Source: Candidatus Omnitrophota bacterium (GTDB taxonomy: Bacteria; Omnitrophota; Omnitrophia; Omnitrophales; Aquincolibacteriaceae). From it: DNA of 56,698 nucleotides. Below, one piece after another: positions 6,449 to 13,419 of the stretch. Both the position numbers and the translations under genes were made by a program. The stretch lies in assembly GCA_016196565.1 (NCBI GenBank), contig JACPXK010000003.1, forward strand, positions 1-56,698, read 5' to 3'. The notes below the pieces were generated by a model, which was not told the origin of the DNA, ran no database searches, and was given only the letters and a program-made list of their open reading frames with translations. The stretch's first letter is position 1; the number at the start of each line of letters is the position of its first letter.

Positions 6449-8419
6449 ATGATTAAACGCGAAAAATCTTATACCCTTCAAATGACGCTTCGATGCGTCG
6501 CCTTTCTCGCTTTCTTGGCGGCTCTGGCCTTTGCGGATTATTTCATCCTTAATGACCAAATCAAAACCCATCAATTTGATGCCGCCCTTATTAATATCGC
6601 GGGCCGCCAGCGCCTGCTTTTCGAGCGCGCCGCGCTTTTGGCCCGTTATTTGGTGAATACTCCGGATAAACGGGAACGGGCCAATGTGCGGCTTCAGCTT
6701 ATGAATGCCATCGACCTTTTGGATGATCATGAAGAAATGCTGGTCAAAGGGAATCCGAAATTGGATTCATGGGGGAATCCGCCGCCTGCCATTCGCGATA
6801 TTTATTTTGGGCCTCCTTATTTTCTCCATACGCGCATGCAAAATTACCTGACGGAACTCAGAGTGCTGGCTGCCAGCCGGGATGAAGATTTAAAGCCCAC
6901 GGACGCCCGTTTGATATCCATTCGTACCGTCGCTTCGGGAAAAGTGCTCAAGGCCCTTGACGCCGTGGTCAACGAATATCAAAAACAAAGCGAGGCAAAA
7001 ATTGCCAAGGCTCAAACCTTGCAGCGATGGGTTTTCGAATCCACTTTGGTGGCGTTGTTTGTTCTCGGACTTTATCTGTTTCGTCCCATGATCAAGCATG
7101 TGCGTCAGGAAATGGTAGACCTGGCCGATTCGAATCAACAGCTTGATGAAATGGGGCAAGAACTTCGGAATGTCAATGTGCAGCTGGAAAAATTGGCGCT
7201 TTTGGATCCTCTCACAGAACTTCTCAATCGCCGGGGTTTACAAAAAGCACTTTCCACGGAAATCCAGCGCCTTAGCCGTGATCACTCCGATCTCTACGCC
7301 ATTTTGCTGGATTTGGATGATTTTAAACAGATCAATGACACGCTAGGTTATCCGGTGGGGGATATTGTATTAAAAGAAATAGCGACAAGATTAAAAGAGG
7401 GATTGCGCAGTACCGATTATGTGGCGCGGATCGGAGGCGATGAATTTGTGATGCTTTTGCCGCAAAGCCGCCGCGCCGAAAGTATTCATGTCGCCGAAAA
7501 AATCCGCTTTTCAATATCTCAAAATGCCATTCTTCTTTCTTCCGGTAAAATGGTTAAGGTGACGGCGTCTTTAGGATTTATCGAAGTCTTAGAGGAAATT
7601 TCTTCGGTGGATGAGCTTCTAAGCCATATGAATCCGATGCTTCATCAGAGCAAAAGGTCTGGGAAAAATCGCATTTCCCATGACGGAAAAGAAACGGAAA
7701 GAGAAATTCGCGATCCCGAATTGCGTGCCAGTTTTGAAGCCGCTATTCATGATCATGGTCTTTACGCCCTCAAACAGCCTATTTTCCATTTGCCGGATCT
7801 CAAAACATTCGGCTACGAATTTTTAAGCCGTTCTTCGATTGAGGGGTTTGAATCGCCGGACGATTTTTTCCGTATTTGTCTGGAAGCCAATATGCTTACT
7901 TTGGTTGATCATAAATGTTTCAAAAATTGCATTACGGCCGGTGCAAAACTGCCGCTTGAAATGCAGCGCCATTTAAATCTTTTTCCTTCCACCATGATCA
8001 ACATTCCGATCGATAATCTCATCGAGACCATTCCGCCGCAAGGCTTGAACGGAAGTTATTGCATCGAAATCAGCGAGCAGCAAATCATCGGCGATCCTTC
8101 CTACCTTATTGAACCGGTCCGGGAACTCAAACGTTCCAATATCCTGATCGGCATCGATGATGTGGGATTCGGGCGCAGTTGCCTCGAAAGTTTGATTCTC
8201 CTGGAGCCCGATATCGTCAAGATCGATAAAAAATGCGTCAAGGGTATTGCCCATGACGGGGCCCATTCCCGCGCCTTGAAAAAGATACTTCACGTGGCTG
8301 AAGCCTTGGGAGCGGAAATTATTGCGGAAGGAATCGAAACCGAGGAGGATTTGGCCGTGCTTCGTGATTTGGGAGTAAAATACGGCCAAGGATTTCTTTT
8401 TGGAAAGCCTTCCCGTTAG
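6449..8419 (+). CDS. PilJ-like sensor, GGDEF-EAL c-di-GMP turnover protein
   Basis: 656 residues. A transmembrane helix at ~13-33 and another at ~198-215 bracket a periplasmic region with GRQRLLFERAALLARYLV, typical of the PilJ-type (nitrate/stress-sensor) N-domain. A coiled coil leads to a GGDEF domain with intact GGDEF at 329-333 and the allosteric-type fold around LDPLTELLNRRG. The C-terminal EAL-type domain has YEFLSR (E at 457) instead of EAL, with the other expected residues present: N in HLNLFP, E in CIEISE, the DD pair in GIDDVG, K in VKIDKK, E in IAEGIET and the QGFLFGKP end. Both synthesis and hydrolysis of c-di-GMP look possible. It is probably co-transcribed with the receiver-hotdog gene. 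Confidence 0.88.
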   Translation: MIKREKSYTLQMTLRCVAFLAFLAALAFADYFILNDQIKTHQFDAALINIAGRQRLLFERAALLARYLVNTPDKRERANVRLQLMNAIDLLDDHEEMLVKGNPKLDSWGNPPPAIRDIYFGPPYFLHTRMQNYLTELRVLAASRDEDLKPTDARLISIRTVASGKVLKALDAVVNEYQKQSEAKIAKAQTLQRWVFESTLVALFVLGLYLFRPMIKHVRQEMVDLADSNQQLDEMGQELRNVNVQLEKLALLDPLTELLNRRGLQKALSTEIQRLSRDHSDLYAILLDLDDFKQINDTLGYPVGDIVLKEIATRLKEGLRSTDYVARIGGDEFVMLLPQSRRAESIHVAEKIRFSISQNAILLSSGKMVKVTASLGFIEVLEEISSVDELLSHMNPMLHQSKRSGKNRISHDGKETEREIRDPELRASFEAAIHDHGLYALKQPIFHLPDLKTFGYEFLSRSSIEGFESPDDFFRICLEANMLTLVDHKCFKNCITAGAKLPLEMQRHLNLFPSTMINIPIDNLIETIPPQGLNGSYCIEISEQQIIGDPSYLIEPVRELKRSNILIGIDDVGFGRSCLESLILLEPDIVKIDKKCVKGIAHDGAHSRALKKILHVAEALGAEIIAEGIETEEDLAVLRDLGVKYGQGFLFGKPSR

Positions 8420-8428
8420 CCTTATAAT
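8401..8428 (+). promoter_or_regulatory. Candidate promoter for the histidine kinase
   Basis: TGGAAA (8401-8406), 16-bp spacer, TATAAT (8423-8428). The -10 begins 4 nt after the upstream stop codon; the predicted start near 8435 leaves a ~25-nt leader with AAGGT before ATG 8460. Confidence 0.45.
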
Positions 8429-8459
8429 AAACCGCTTTTAATTTACTTCAAGGTATTCT

Positions 8460-10322
8460 ATGAGCTTGTGGAATACACAGTTTTACGTTTTTAATCTTCA
8501 TGCCGCGGCGCCTGCCGCGGCCAGTATTCTTCTCTTAGTCCTAGGTATTTCCGCTGTCATTAAAAGCCGGGCTTCGCTTTCCAGTATTATTTTTTGTGTC
8601 CTTACCTTTTGCGGTATGCTTTGGCTCATTTCTTACGCTGGGATGTATTCCGTTGCCTCCAGTGAGATTGCCCTCCGATGGGTCCGCATCGAACATACCG
8701 GAGTTGTGTTTATTCCTTTCTTCCTTTATCTCTTTGCCGCCGTCATGGTACGGATGGTAAGCCATTTACGATGGTTTATTTTTCTTGCCGCCTTGACCAC
8801 TCTGTTTTTCTGGATCAGCCTGTATGCCGGGGACTGGTTTATTGCCGGAGTTTATCAATACCCTTGGGGGTATTATCCCCGTTACGGGGCAGGAGGGGGT
8901 GTTTTCGTCATTTTTTTTACCTGTCTCGTTGTCTCAAATTTACGGCTTTTTTGGTTTGGTTTCCGCCAGGCTGTTCTTCCGGGCCATAAGAAACTTTTTC
9001 GAAACCTTTTCATCGCTTTTTCTATCGCCCAGTTTGGGGCCATTGATTTTCTGCCCACTTTCGGAATTCCCGTTTATCCCTTTGGGTATATCCCCATTAT
9101 GGTTTTTATCGCGATTCTTTCCCATCTGATCAAACATTATCAGCTTTCCGGCGTGACCCTCGCTTTTGCCTCGGAATATATTGTCAACGCCATGACGGAT
9201 ATTTTGCTGGTGATTGATCGCGACGGCAGGATACGAATTGCCAATCCGGTTGCCGCTAATTTTTTCGGGGTCCCGGCGGCCTATTTAAGAGGAAAATCGA
9301 TTGGTGATTTTTTTCACGATCCCATGTTCGACCAAGGTCATTTTGAAAAAATCGTCGAACACGGAGGCGTTGAGGATAGTGAAATCATGATCTCAGGCCG
9401 TGAAGGCAAGGAGGTTTGTCTGTGTGTTTCCATTTTTCCCATGCAAGACCGGCAAAAAGACGTGATCGGTTTTGTCTGTCTGGCCAAAGACATTACCTTG
9501 CAAAAACAAGCGCAGGAAACAATTCTAAAAGCTCATGAAGAGCTTGAACTGCGCGTCAAGGAACGGACGCAGGAACTTGAGCTGGCCAATGAAAAACTCA
9601 AAAAGCTCGATGAAATGAAATCCAATTTTGTCATGACGGCATCGCATGAGGTAAGGACTCCGCTGACTTCCATTAAAGGTTATATTTCCCTGTTGCTGCA
9701 GGGCAAGACGGGAGAGATCAACCCCATGCAGAAAGAGTTCTTGGGGCATGTGCAGAAAGCCGCCAGCCGTCTTGAGAGACTGCTTAGTGAATTGCTGAGT
9801 TTGTCCAAGATCGAAGCCGGTCAAACTTTTATGAATATACAGCCGACGGATTTAAGCGTCCTTCTTAGGGAAGAAACTGTAATTTTAAAAGCGGAAGCGG
9901 ATCTAAAAAGAATCGGCTTGAATTGTACCATTGAGGGGGATTCGCTGACCATTCCGTGTGACGAGGATAAAATCCGCGAAATGATAGGGAATTTTATCAG
10001 TAATGCTTTGAAATACACCCCTGCCGGCGGCGCCATCGAAGTGAAGGTGCGGGCCTTGCCTGATTTTATCGAAATTGAGGTTAGTGATACAGGAATAGGA
10101 ATCCCCGAAGCGGATATTCCCCGAATTTTCGAACCCTTTCACCATGCCCAGCATAAAGGATTGCACGGAGAAGAAAGCAGCGGCTTGGGGCTTGCTTTGG
10201 CCTATAAAATCATTGAAGCCCATCATGGAACGATTTGGGTCAAAAGCCAAGAAGGAGCCGGCACTACTTTTTTTATCCGCCTTCCCACCAGCACGCATCA
10301 AAAAATCCCCAAAACAGCCTAG
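8460..10322 (+). CDS. Sensor histidine kinase with 7TM N-terminal region and PAS domain
   Basis: 620 residues. Seven hydrophobic helices in the first ~225 residues match the histidine-kinase N-terminal 7TM module. A PAS domain follows (ILLVIDRDGRIRIANPVAANFFG, ~245-355), then a coiled coil, then HisKA with phospho-acceptor H396 in ASHEVRTPL, and HATPase_c with N box (GNFISNALKYTPAGG), G1 (DTGIGIP), F box (FEPFH) and G2 (GLGLALAYKI). All catalytic boxes are intact. The single-domain receiver at 10387 and the receiver-hotdog protein at 5550 are the nearest possible phosphorylation partners. The input ligand is unknown. Confidence 0.9.
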   Translation: MSLWNTQFYVFNLHAAAPAAASILLLVLGISAVIKSRASLSSIIFCVLTFCGMLWLISYAGMYSVASSEIALRWVRIEHTGVVFIPFFLYLFAAVMVRMVSHLRWFIFLAALTTLFFWISLYAGDWFIAGVYQYPWGYYPRYGAGGGVFVIFFTCLVVSNLRLFWFGFRQAVLPGHKKLFRNLFIAFSIAQFGAIDFLPTFGIPVYPFGYIPIMVFIAILSHLIKHYQLSGVTLAFASEYIVNAMTDILLVIDRDGRIRIANPVAANFFGVPAAYLRGKSIGDFFHDPMFDQGHFEKIVEHGGVEDSEIMISGREGKEVCLCVSIFPMQDRQKDVIGFVCLAKDITLQKQAQETILKAHEELELRVKERTQELELANEKLKKLDEMKSNFVMTASHEVRTPLTSIKGYISLLLQGKTGEINPMQKEFLGHVQKAASRLERLLSELLSLSKIEAGQTFMNIQPTDLSVLLREETVILKAEADLKRIGLNCTIEGDSLTIPCDEDKIREMIGNFISNALKYTPAGGAIEVKVRALPDFIEIEVSDTGIGIPEADIPRIFEPFHHAQHKGLHGEESSGLGLALAYKIIEAHHGTIWVKSQEGAGTTFFIRLPTSTHQKIPKTA

Positions 10323-10332
10323 CTGCGGTTTG

Positions 10333-10341
10333 TGATATAAT
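10333..10341 (+). promoter_or_regulatory. Extended -10 promoter before the single-domain receiver
   Basis: TGATATAAT (10333-10341) is a perfect extended -10 (TGn plus TATAAT). No good -35 is seen, which such promoters tolerate. Start near 10348; GAGGAG lies 8-13 nt before GTG 10387. A GAGCG...CGCTC arm pair in the leader could form a weak hairpin. Confidence 0.4.
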
Positions 10342-10386
10342 TTTTATGAGCGTTACTCTTGAAAGGAATCGCTCGAGGAGACCCTT

Positions 10387-10749
10387 GTGAAGCTTCGAGT
10401 TCTTGTCGTGGATGATGACTGGGCAATGCGCGAGCTTTACAAAAATATGCTTGAACTCTCCGGTTTTGATCTCTTACTTGCGGCAAGCGCCGCTGAGTTT
10501 CGCGAAATAGCCTTAAAAGAAAAGTTCGACGCCATTATCTTAGATATTATCCTGGGAGATGATAACGGTCCCCAAATCTATGAAGAAGTCCTTCATAGGG
10601 GGCTTAGCTCCGATATCCCCGTTATTTTTGTATCAGGGCTTGCCAAGGATCAACCCCCGATTTACCCCCAGCAAAACCGGAAATTTTCCTTGATCGGAAA
10701 ACCTTTTGACTCGGAAAAACTCGTCCGCGAGCTTCGAAAAGCCATTTAA
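10387..10749 (+). CDS. Single-domain response regulator (CheY-like receiver)
   Basis: 120 residues; GTG start with GAGGAG upstream. It has only a receiver domain: acidic pocket VVDDDW (D9-D11), phospho-acceptor D53 (IILDIILGDD), the S of FVSGLA and the K of IGKPF. No output domain is present, so it may act by protein contact or as a phosphate sink for the kinase ending 65 nt upstream. The exported BNR-like gene starts 3 nt after its stop. Confidence 0.85.
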   Translation: MKLRVLVVDDDWAMRELYKNMLELSGFDLLLAASAAEFREIALKEKFDAIILDIILGDDNGPQIYEEVLHRGLSSDIPVIFVSGLAKDQPPIYPQQNRKFSLIGKPFDSEKLVRELRKAI

Positions 10750-10752
10750 TTC

Positions 10753-11652
10753 ATGTCAGCCTCAAAATTGATCAGCTTTTGTTTAGCATGGAATATTTTT
10801 ATCATGGTCCCTGCCTGGGCCCAGCTTCCCGGCGCCGGTCAAGAGGGGCCCTGGAACCGGAATCTCGAGCTTTATGAATCGGCGGACGGTAAAGATTTTA
10901 CTTATAAAGGAATTTTTGTGGAACACGGCGGAGTCCCTCATTGCATTCGATATTGGAGCGGTGAAATTCTTTGTGTTTTTCAATGGTTTCCTTTGGATAA
11001 GCCCGATGCCTTTGATCAAATTGCCTTAATGATGAGTCAAGATGACGGCAAAACCTGGACAAAACCTCAAAAAGTAGAAATCGCGGGAATGCCGCAAAAT
11101 CTCCATCGGGCTTTTGATCCTACGCTGACGGCTCTCGAAGACGGAAGATTGCGGCTTTATTTTACTTCGGAACGAATTTCGCCGGAGCAAAAGCGGGGCG
11201 ATCGCGCCATTTTTTCCGCCCTTTCCACCGACGGCGTTCACTATCAATTCGAAAAAGGCCAGCGCTTCGGATTCCCAGACCAGGAAACCTATGATGCGGC
11301 CGTTATTTCTTATAAAGGCACTCTCCATCTTTTTTGTCCCATTTCAGGAAAAGACGGAGTAGCCTATCATGCCGTCTCCAAAGACGGGCTCCATTTTACG
11401 AAATTGGTGGATGCTGTAGTGTCCGTAGACGGGTCTTGGATCGGAAACGCAATTGCTTTGGATCAGGAAATGCGTTTTTATGGCAGCAGCCCCGAAGGGG
11501 TTTGGATGGCAAGCTCCAAAGAAGGCGGTCTTTGGCAAGTTGACGAAAGTATGAGCCTGGCGGGCGGTGATCCGACGATTGTGGAGAAAAAAGACGGGAC
11601 TTTTCTTGCCATTACGACCGGCTTGACAAAGAAGCCTTTCCGCCTACAATAA
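10753..11652 (+). CDS. Exported BNR/sialidase-like beta-propeller protein
   Basis: 299 residues. Residues 1-23 form a signal peptide (FCLAWNIFIMVPAWA, cleavage after AWA). The mature part repeats short strands with Asp-box-like turns such as SQDDGKTWTKP, STDGVHYQF and SKDGLHFTKL, typical of six-bladed BNR/sialidase-like or GH-type propellers. The catalytic arginine triad of true sialidases is not evident, so an enzymatic role is uncertain; it may simply bind glycans in the periplasm or outside. It follows the receiver by 3 nt. A strong sigma-70 promoter for the next transcript is embedded in its last codons. Confidence 0.6.
   Translation: MSASKLISFCLAWNIFIMVPAWAQLPGAGQEGPWNRNLELYESADGKDFTYKGIFVEHGGVPHCIRYWSGEILCVFQWFPLDKPDAFDQIALMMSQDDGKTWTKPQKVEIAGMPQNLHRAFDPTLTALEDGRLRLYFTSERISPEQKRGDRAIFSALSTDGVHYQFEKGQRFGFPDQETYDAAVISYKGTLHLFCPISGKDGVAYHAVSKDGLHFTKLVDAVVSVDGSWIGNAIALDQEMRFYGSSPEGVWMASSKEGGLWQVDESMSLAGGDPTIVEKKDGTFLAITTGLTKKPFRLQ
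11623..11650 (+). promoter_or_regulatory. Strong sigma-70 promoter inside the end of the BNR-like gene
   Basis: TTGACA (11623-11628), 16-bp spacer, TACAAT (11645-11650). The -35 is consensus and the -10 has one mismatch. Predicted start ~11657, which makes a ~136-nt structured leader before the ATG at 11794. It is the best sigma-70 match I found in the window. Confidence 0.7.
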
Positions 11653-11687
11653 GGCCGTTTTACAGGAGATATGGCCAAAAGTTAAAT

Positions 11688-11756
11688 ACGCCTTTCAATT
11701 TTGCGTTGTTGTTCTTACCAGCTGGTGAGAAAACATCTCGTGGAATTGAAAGGCGT
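11688..11756 (+). promoter_or_regulatory. Leader hairpin with two alternative pairings (attenuator candidate)
   Basis: ACGCCTTTCAATT (11688-11700) pairs perfectly with AATTGAAAGGCGT (11744-11756), and the stem is followed by a T-rich tract (11756-11767), so it resembles a long-loop terminator. The same left arm can also pair for 10 bp with AATTGAAAGG at 11773-11782, which runs into the GGGGGTGA ribosome binding site of the gene at 11794. The two pairings exclude each other. No room remains for another promoter between the hairpin and the gene. Confidence 0.45.
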
Positions 11757-11793
11757 TTTCTGTTTTTAATCCAATTGAAAGGGGGTGACATAG

Positions 11794-12099
11794 ATGAAAA
11801 AAATGACAATGGTTCTCGCAGGTTTGATGATGGGTCTCGTAGCTTTGACGGGCGTTTCCATGGCAGCTATCGTGGAAGGTTCCGTGAAGTCCGTAGACGC
11901 CGCTGCTAAGAAATTGGAGATCAGTTCCGAAGCCGGTGCTTCTTGGGTTGCTTTTTCAGCAGCCACGACGTGGCCCGCAGGCGTGACGGATCCTGCCAAT
12001 CTCGTTGGCAAGAACGTGAAGGTCACGACTGACGATGCGACTTCTGAAGCTACTTCCGTGGAGGAAGTGGCAGCCGCTGCCGCAGCCGCCGCGTATTAA
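11794..12099 (+). CDS. Small exported protein of unknown function
   Basis: 101 residues; ATG with AAAGGGGGTGA upstream, one of the strongest ribosome binding sites here. A clear signal peptide (residues 1-24, hydrophobic core VLAGLMMGLVALTGVSMA) precedes a short beta-rich domain (IVEGSVKSVDAAAKKLEIS ... LVGKNVKVTTDD) and a low-complexity tail rich in alanine (EEVAAAAAAAAY). The IVEGSVKSVD...LVGKxVKV pattern resembles small periplasmic OB-like domains, but I do not recognise a named family. High expression is suggested by the promoter, the binding site and a structured leader. It sits directly upstream of the c-di-AMP riboswitch. Confidence 0.7.
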   Translation: MKKMTMVLAGLMMGLVALTGVSMAAIVEGSVKSVDAAAKKLEISSEAGASWVAFSAATTWPAGVTDPANLVGKNVKVTTDDATSEATSVEEVAAAAAAAAY

Positions 12100-12123
12100 G
12101 CCGTTTTCTCTTTTTTAGAGAAA

Positions 12124-12259
12124 AGGCCGCCGAATTCTCAAGCGGAGGAACGGGAGACAGCTAAAGAGGTGAACTTCATTGGATTTTCCAAAGGAGAGGG
12201 CTATTCTGCGGTCCGAACCCAAAGTGTTAACTAATCCCGTAGGCGTCGCAGACGTTTTT
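12124..12259 (+). ncRNA. ydaO/yuaA-type c-di-AMP riboswitch
   Basis: The 242-bp gap 12100-12342 holds a good match to the ydaO aptamer. In order: GCCGAATTC (12129-12137), CGGAGGAAC, GAGGTGAAC, GGAGAGGGCTATTCTGC, GGTCCGAACCC, then TTAACTAATCCCGTAGGCG ending at 12245. P1 closes with CGCC (12128-12131) against GGCG (12242-12245). Right after it, CGTC-GCA-GACG and five T (12244-12259) form a short terminator-like stem that shares bases with P1 and could be the expression platform. The family senses c-di-AMP and usually turns genes off. The downstream target is the DUF378 gene. Confidence 0.82.
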
Positions 12260-12342
12260 ATTCTATTTCAGAAATACCGGAACCAGACGATGTAGTCAAT
12301 AGGGGTCTTTTGAGACCTCAATCCCAACCAAGGAGGCGGACC

Positions 12343-12561
12343 ATGCTGAATCGTTGTGTCGTCTGCAAAATCGTCGGGTTGATTGCGATTATCGGAGCGC
12401 TTAATTGGGGACTTGTCGGGCTTTTGCACATGAATCTGGTCGAGCAGATTTTGGGGGTGGGTACGACCCTCACGCGGGGAGTTTATATCCTTGTGGGAGT
12501 GTCCGGGCTCATACTTTTGACCAGTTATTTCATGAATTGTCCCGCTTGCAAGAAGGGGTAA
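12343..12561 (+). CDS. DUF378-like small membrane protein
   Basis: 72 residues; ATG 12343 follows AAGGAGG at 12330-12336. Two transmembrane helices: VGLIAIIGALNWGLVGLL and the segment GVYILVGVSGLILLTSYF. The LNWGLVGL motif is the signature of the DUF378 (YuzA-like) family. A CxxC pair lies near each end (CVVC and CPAC), which could be redox or metal sites. The only gene between the c-di-AMP riboswitch and a strong terminator, it is the likely target of the switch. Function in the inner membrane is unknown; a role in osmotic or envelope balance is inferred from c-di-AMP biology only. Confidence 0.75.
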   Translation: MLNRCVVCKIVGLIAIIGALNWGLVGLLHMNLVEQILGVGTTLTRGVYILVGVSGLILLTSYFMNCPACKKG

Positions 12562-12582
12562 CGTTTAGCCATTAACCCAAAA

Positions 12583-12595
12583 GGTACCAGGTACC
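12583..12595. repeat. GGTACCAGGTACC repeat, copy 1
   Basis: Tandem KpnI-like palindromes separated by one A. An identical 13-mer occurs at 52932-52944. Here it is intergenic, between the DUF378 stop and the terminator. Confidence 0.5.
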
Positions 12596-12605
12596 CTCTG
12601 AAGTT

Positions 12606-12643
12606 AAAACCGGGTAATCTTTCCAGATTGCCCGGTTTTTTTT
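12606..12643 (+). terminator. Intrinsic terminator after the DUF378 gene
   Basis: AAAACCGGGTAATCT (12606-12620) pairs with AGATTGCCCGGTTTT (12625-12639), 15 bp with one G-T, loop TTCC, and a run of eight T at 12636-12643. Confidence 0.9.
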
Positions 12644-12702
12644 GTCTCGGTATCTCAGATTAAAACTTGACCATTGCCAGTAGGAGGGGTTACCCTAAAA
12701 AT

Positions 12703-13419
12703 ATGGAGTCATTTAAATTCTTTACCCGCTTGAACCTGCATGAGCTTACGGGTTTAAAGGCGAAAAATCTGGGAGAGCTTCTTGCCTTGATCCGGACCGT
12801 TCCGGGGTCCGTTATTTATCATCACACCCATCATTATCTTCAGCGCCATCAACTTCTTTCGCCGGAACCGCCCAATGATTTTGCCTACTGGGTCACGGAA
12901 GTGTTGCAAGAACAAACGCTGGGAGAGAAATTGGTAAGCATTAATACCTCTGATTTTAATTCGATTCGTGAACTTCGTGAAAAAATTGCGTCGGTGATTG
13001 AAGCCTATTTGCAAGAAGCCAAAGAAGAGCCCCGGGCCGCTCATGCAGGCGAGGAATTTCATTTCATTAAATCCGTAAGTTTTATTTTTCCTACCCCTTA
13101 CGCAGCGCATAACCTCGCAGAATTCGTTTCCGTACTCGAAAAAGTCACGGTTCACTCTATTTATTTTCATATGTTTGAAGCCAAGCTCCGCCTGGAAAAA
13201 GGGAAAAATGATTTTTCCGTTTGGATGGAAACGGTTCTTGGGGAAAAAGAACTGGCTAAGAAAATCGCCCGGCTGGACCCTTATACGTACACGATGGAGT
13301 CCCTTCGCCAGCGAATTATTCAGTTGGCAAAAATTCAAATGACCCGGGGAGAATCGGCGGTGACCTCTTTAAAAGAACAACCGAAATTTGAAAATGGGAA
13401 ATTGGAGGCCGGGTCATGA
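12703..13419 (+). CDS. DUF5752 family protein, partner of trehalose synthase
   Basis: 238 residues. ATG 12703 chosen with AGGAGGGG at 12682-12689 upstream (long spacing); an upstream TTG at 12667 is less likely. Two related halves are visible: FKFFTRLNLHELTGLKAKNLGELLALIRTV with HHTHHYLQRH near residue 45, and a second unit FIKSVSFIFPTPYAAHNLAEFVSVLEKV with HSIYFHMFEAKLRLEKG near residue 160. This internal duplication is a DUF5752 trait. Such genes commonly precede TreT, and here the stop overlaps the treT start by ATGA. A regulatory or scaffolding role for the transferase is inferred. Confidence 0.7.
   Translation: MESFKFFTRLNLHELTGLKAKNLGELLALIRTVPGSVIYHHTHHYLQRHQLLSPEPPNDFAYWVTEVLQEQTLGEKLVSINTSDFNSIRELREKIASVIEAYLQEAKEEPRAAHAGEEFHFIKSVSFIFPTPYAAHNLAEFVSVLEKVTVHSIYFHMFEAKLRLEKGKNDFSVWMETVLGEKELAKKIARLDPYTYTMESLRQRIIQLAKIQMTRGESAVTSLKEQPKFENGKLEAGS

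Noticed and set aside
11671..11685. Leader peptide M-A-K-S with AGGAG just upstream
   Set aside because: The ribosome binding site is only 2 nt from the ATG, and four codons show no clear regulatory amino-acid run.
12754..13338. 194-codon minus-strand frame opposite the DUF5752 gene
   Set aside because: The plus-strand frame has family motifs and an ATGA link to treT, and the antisense product is unrecognisable.
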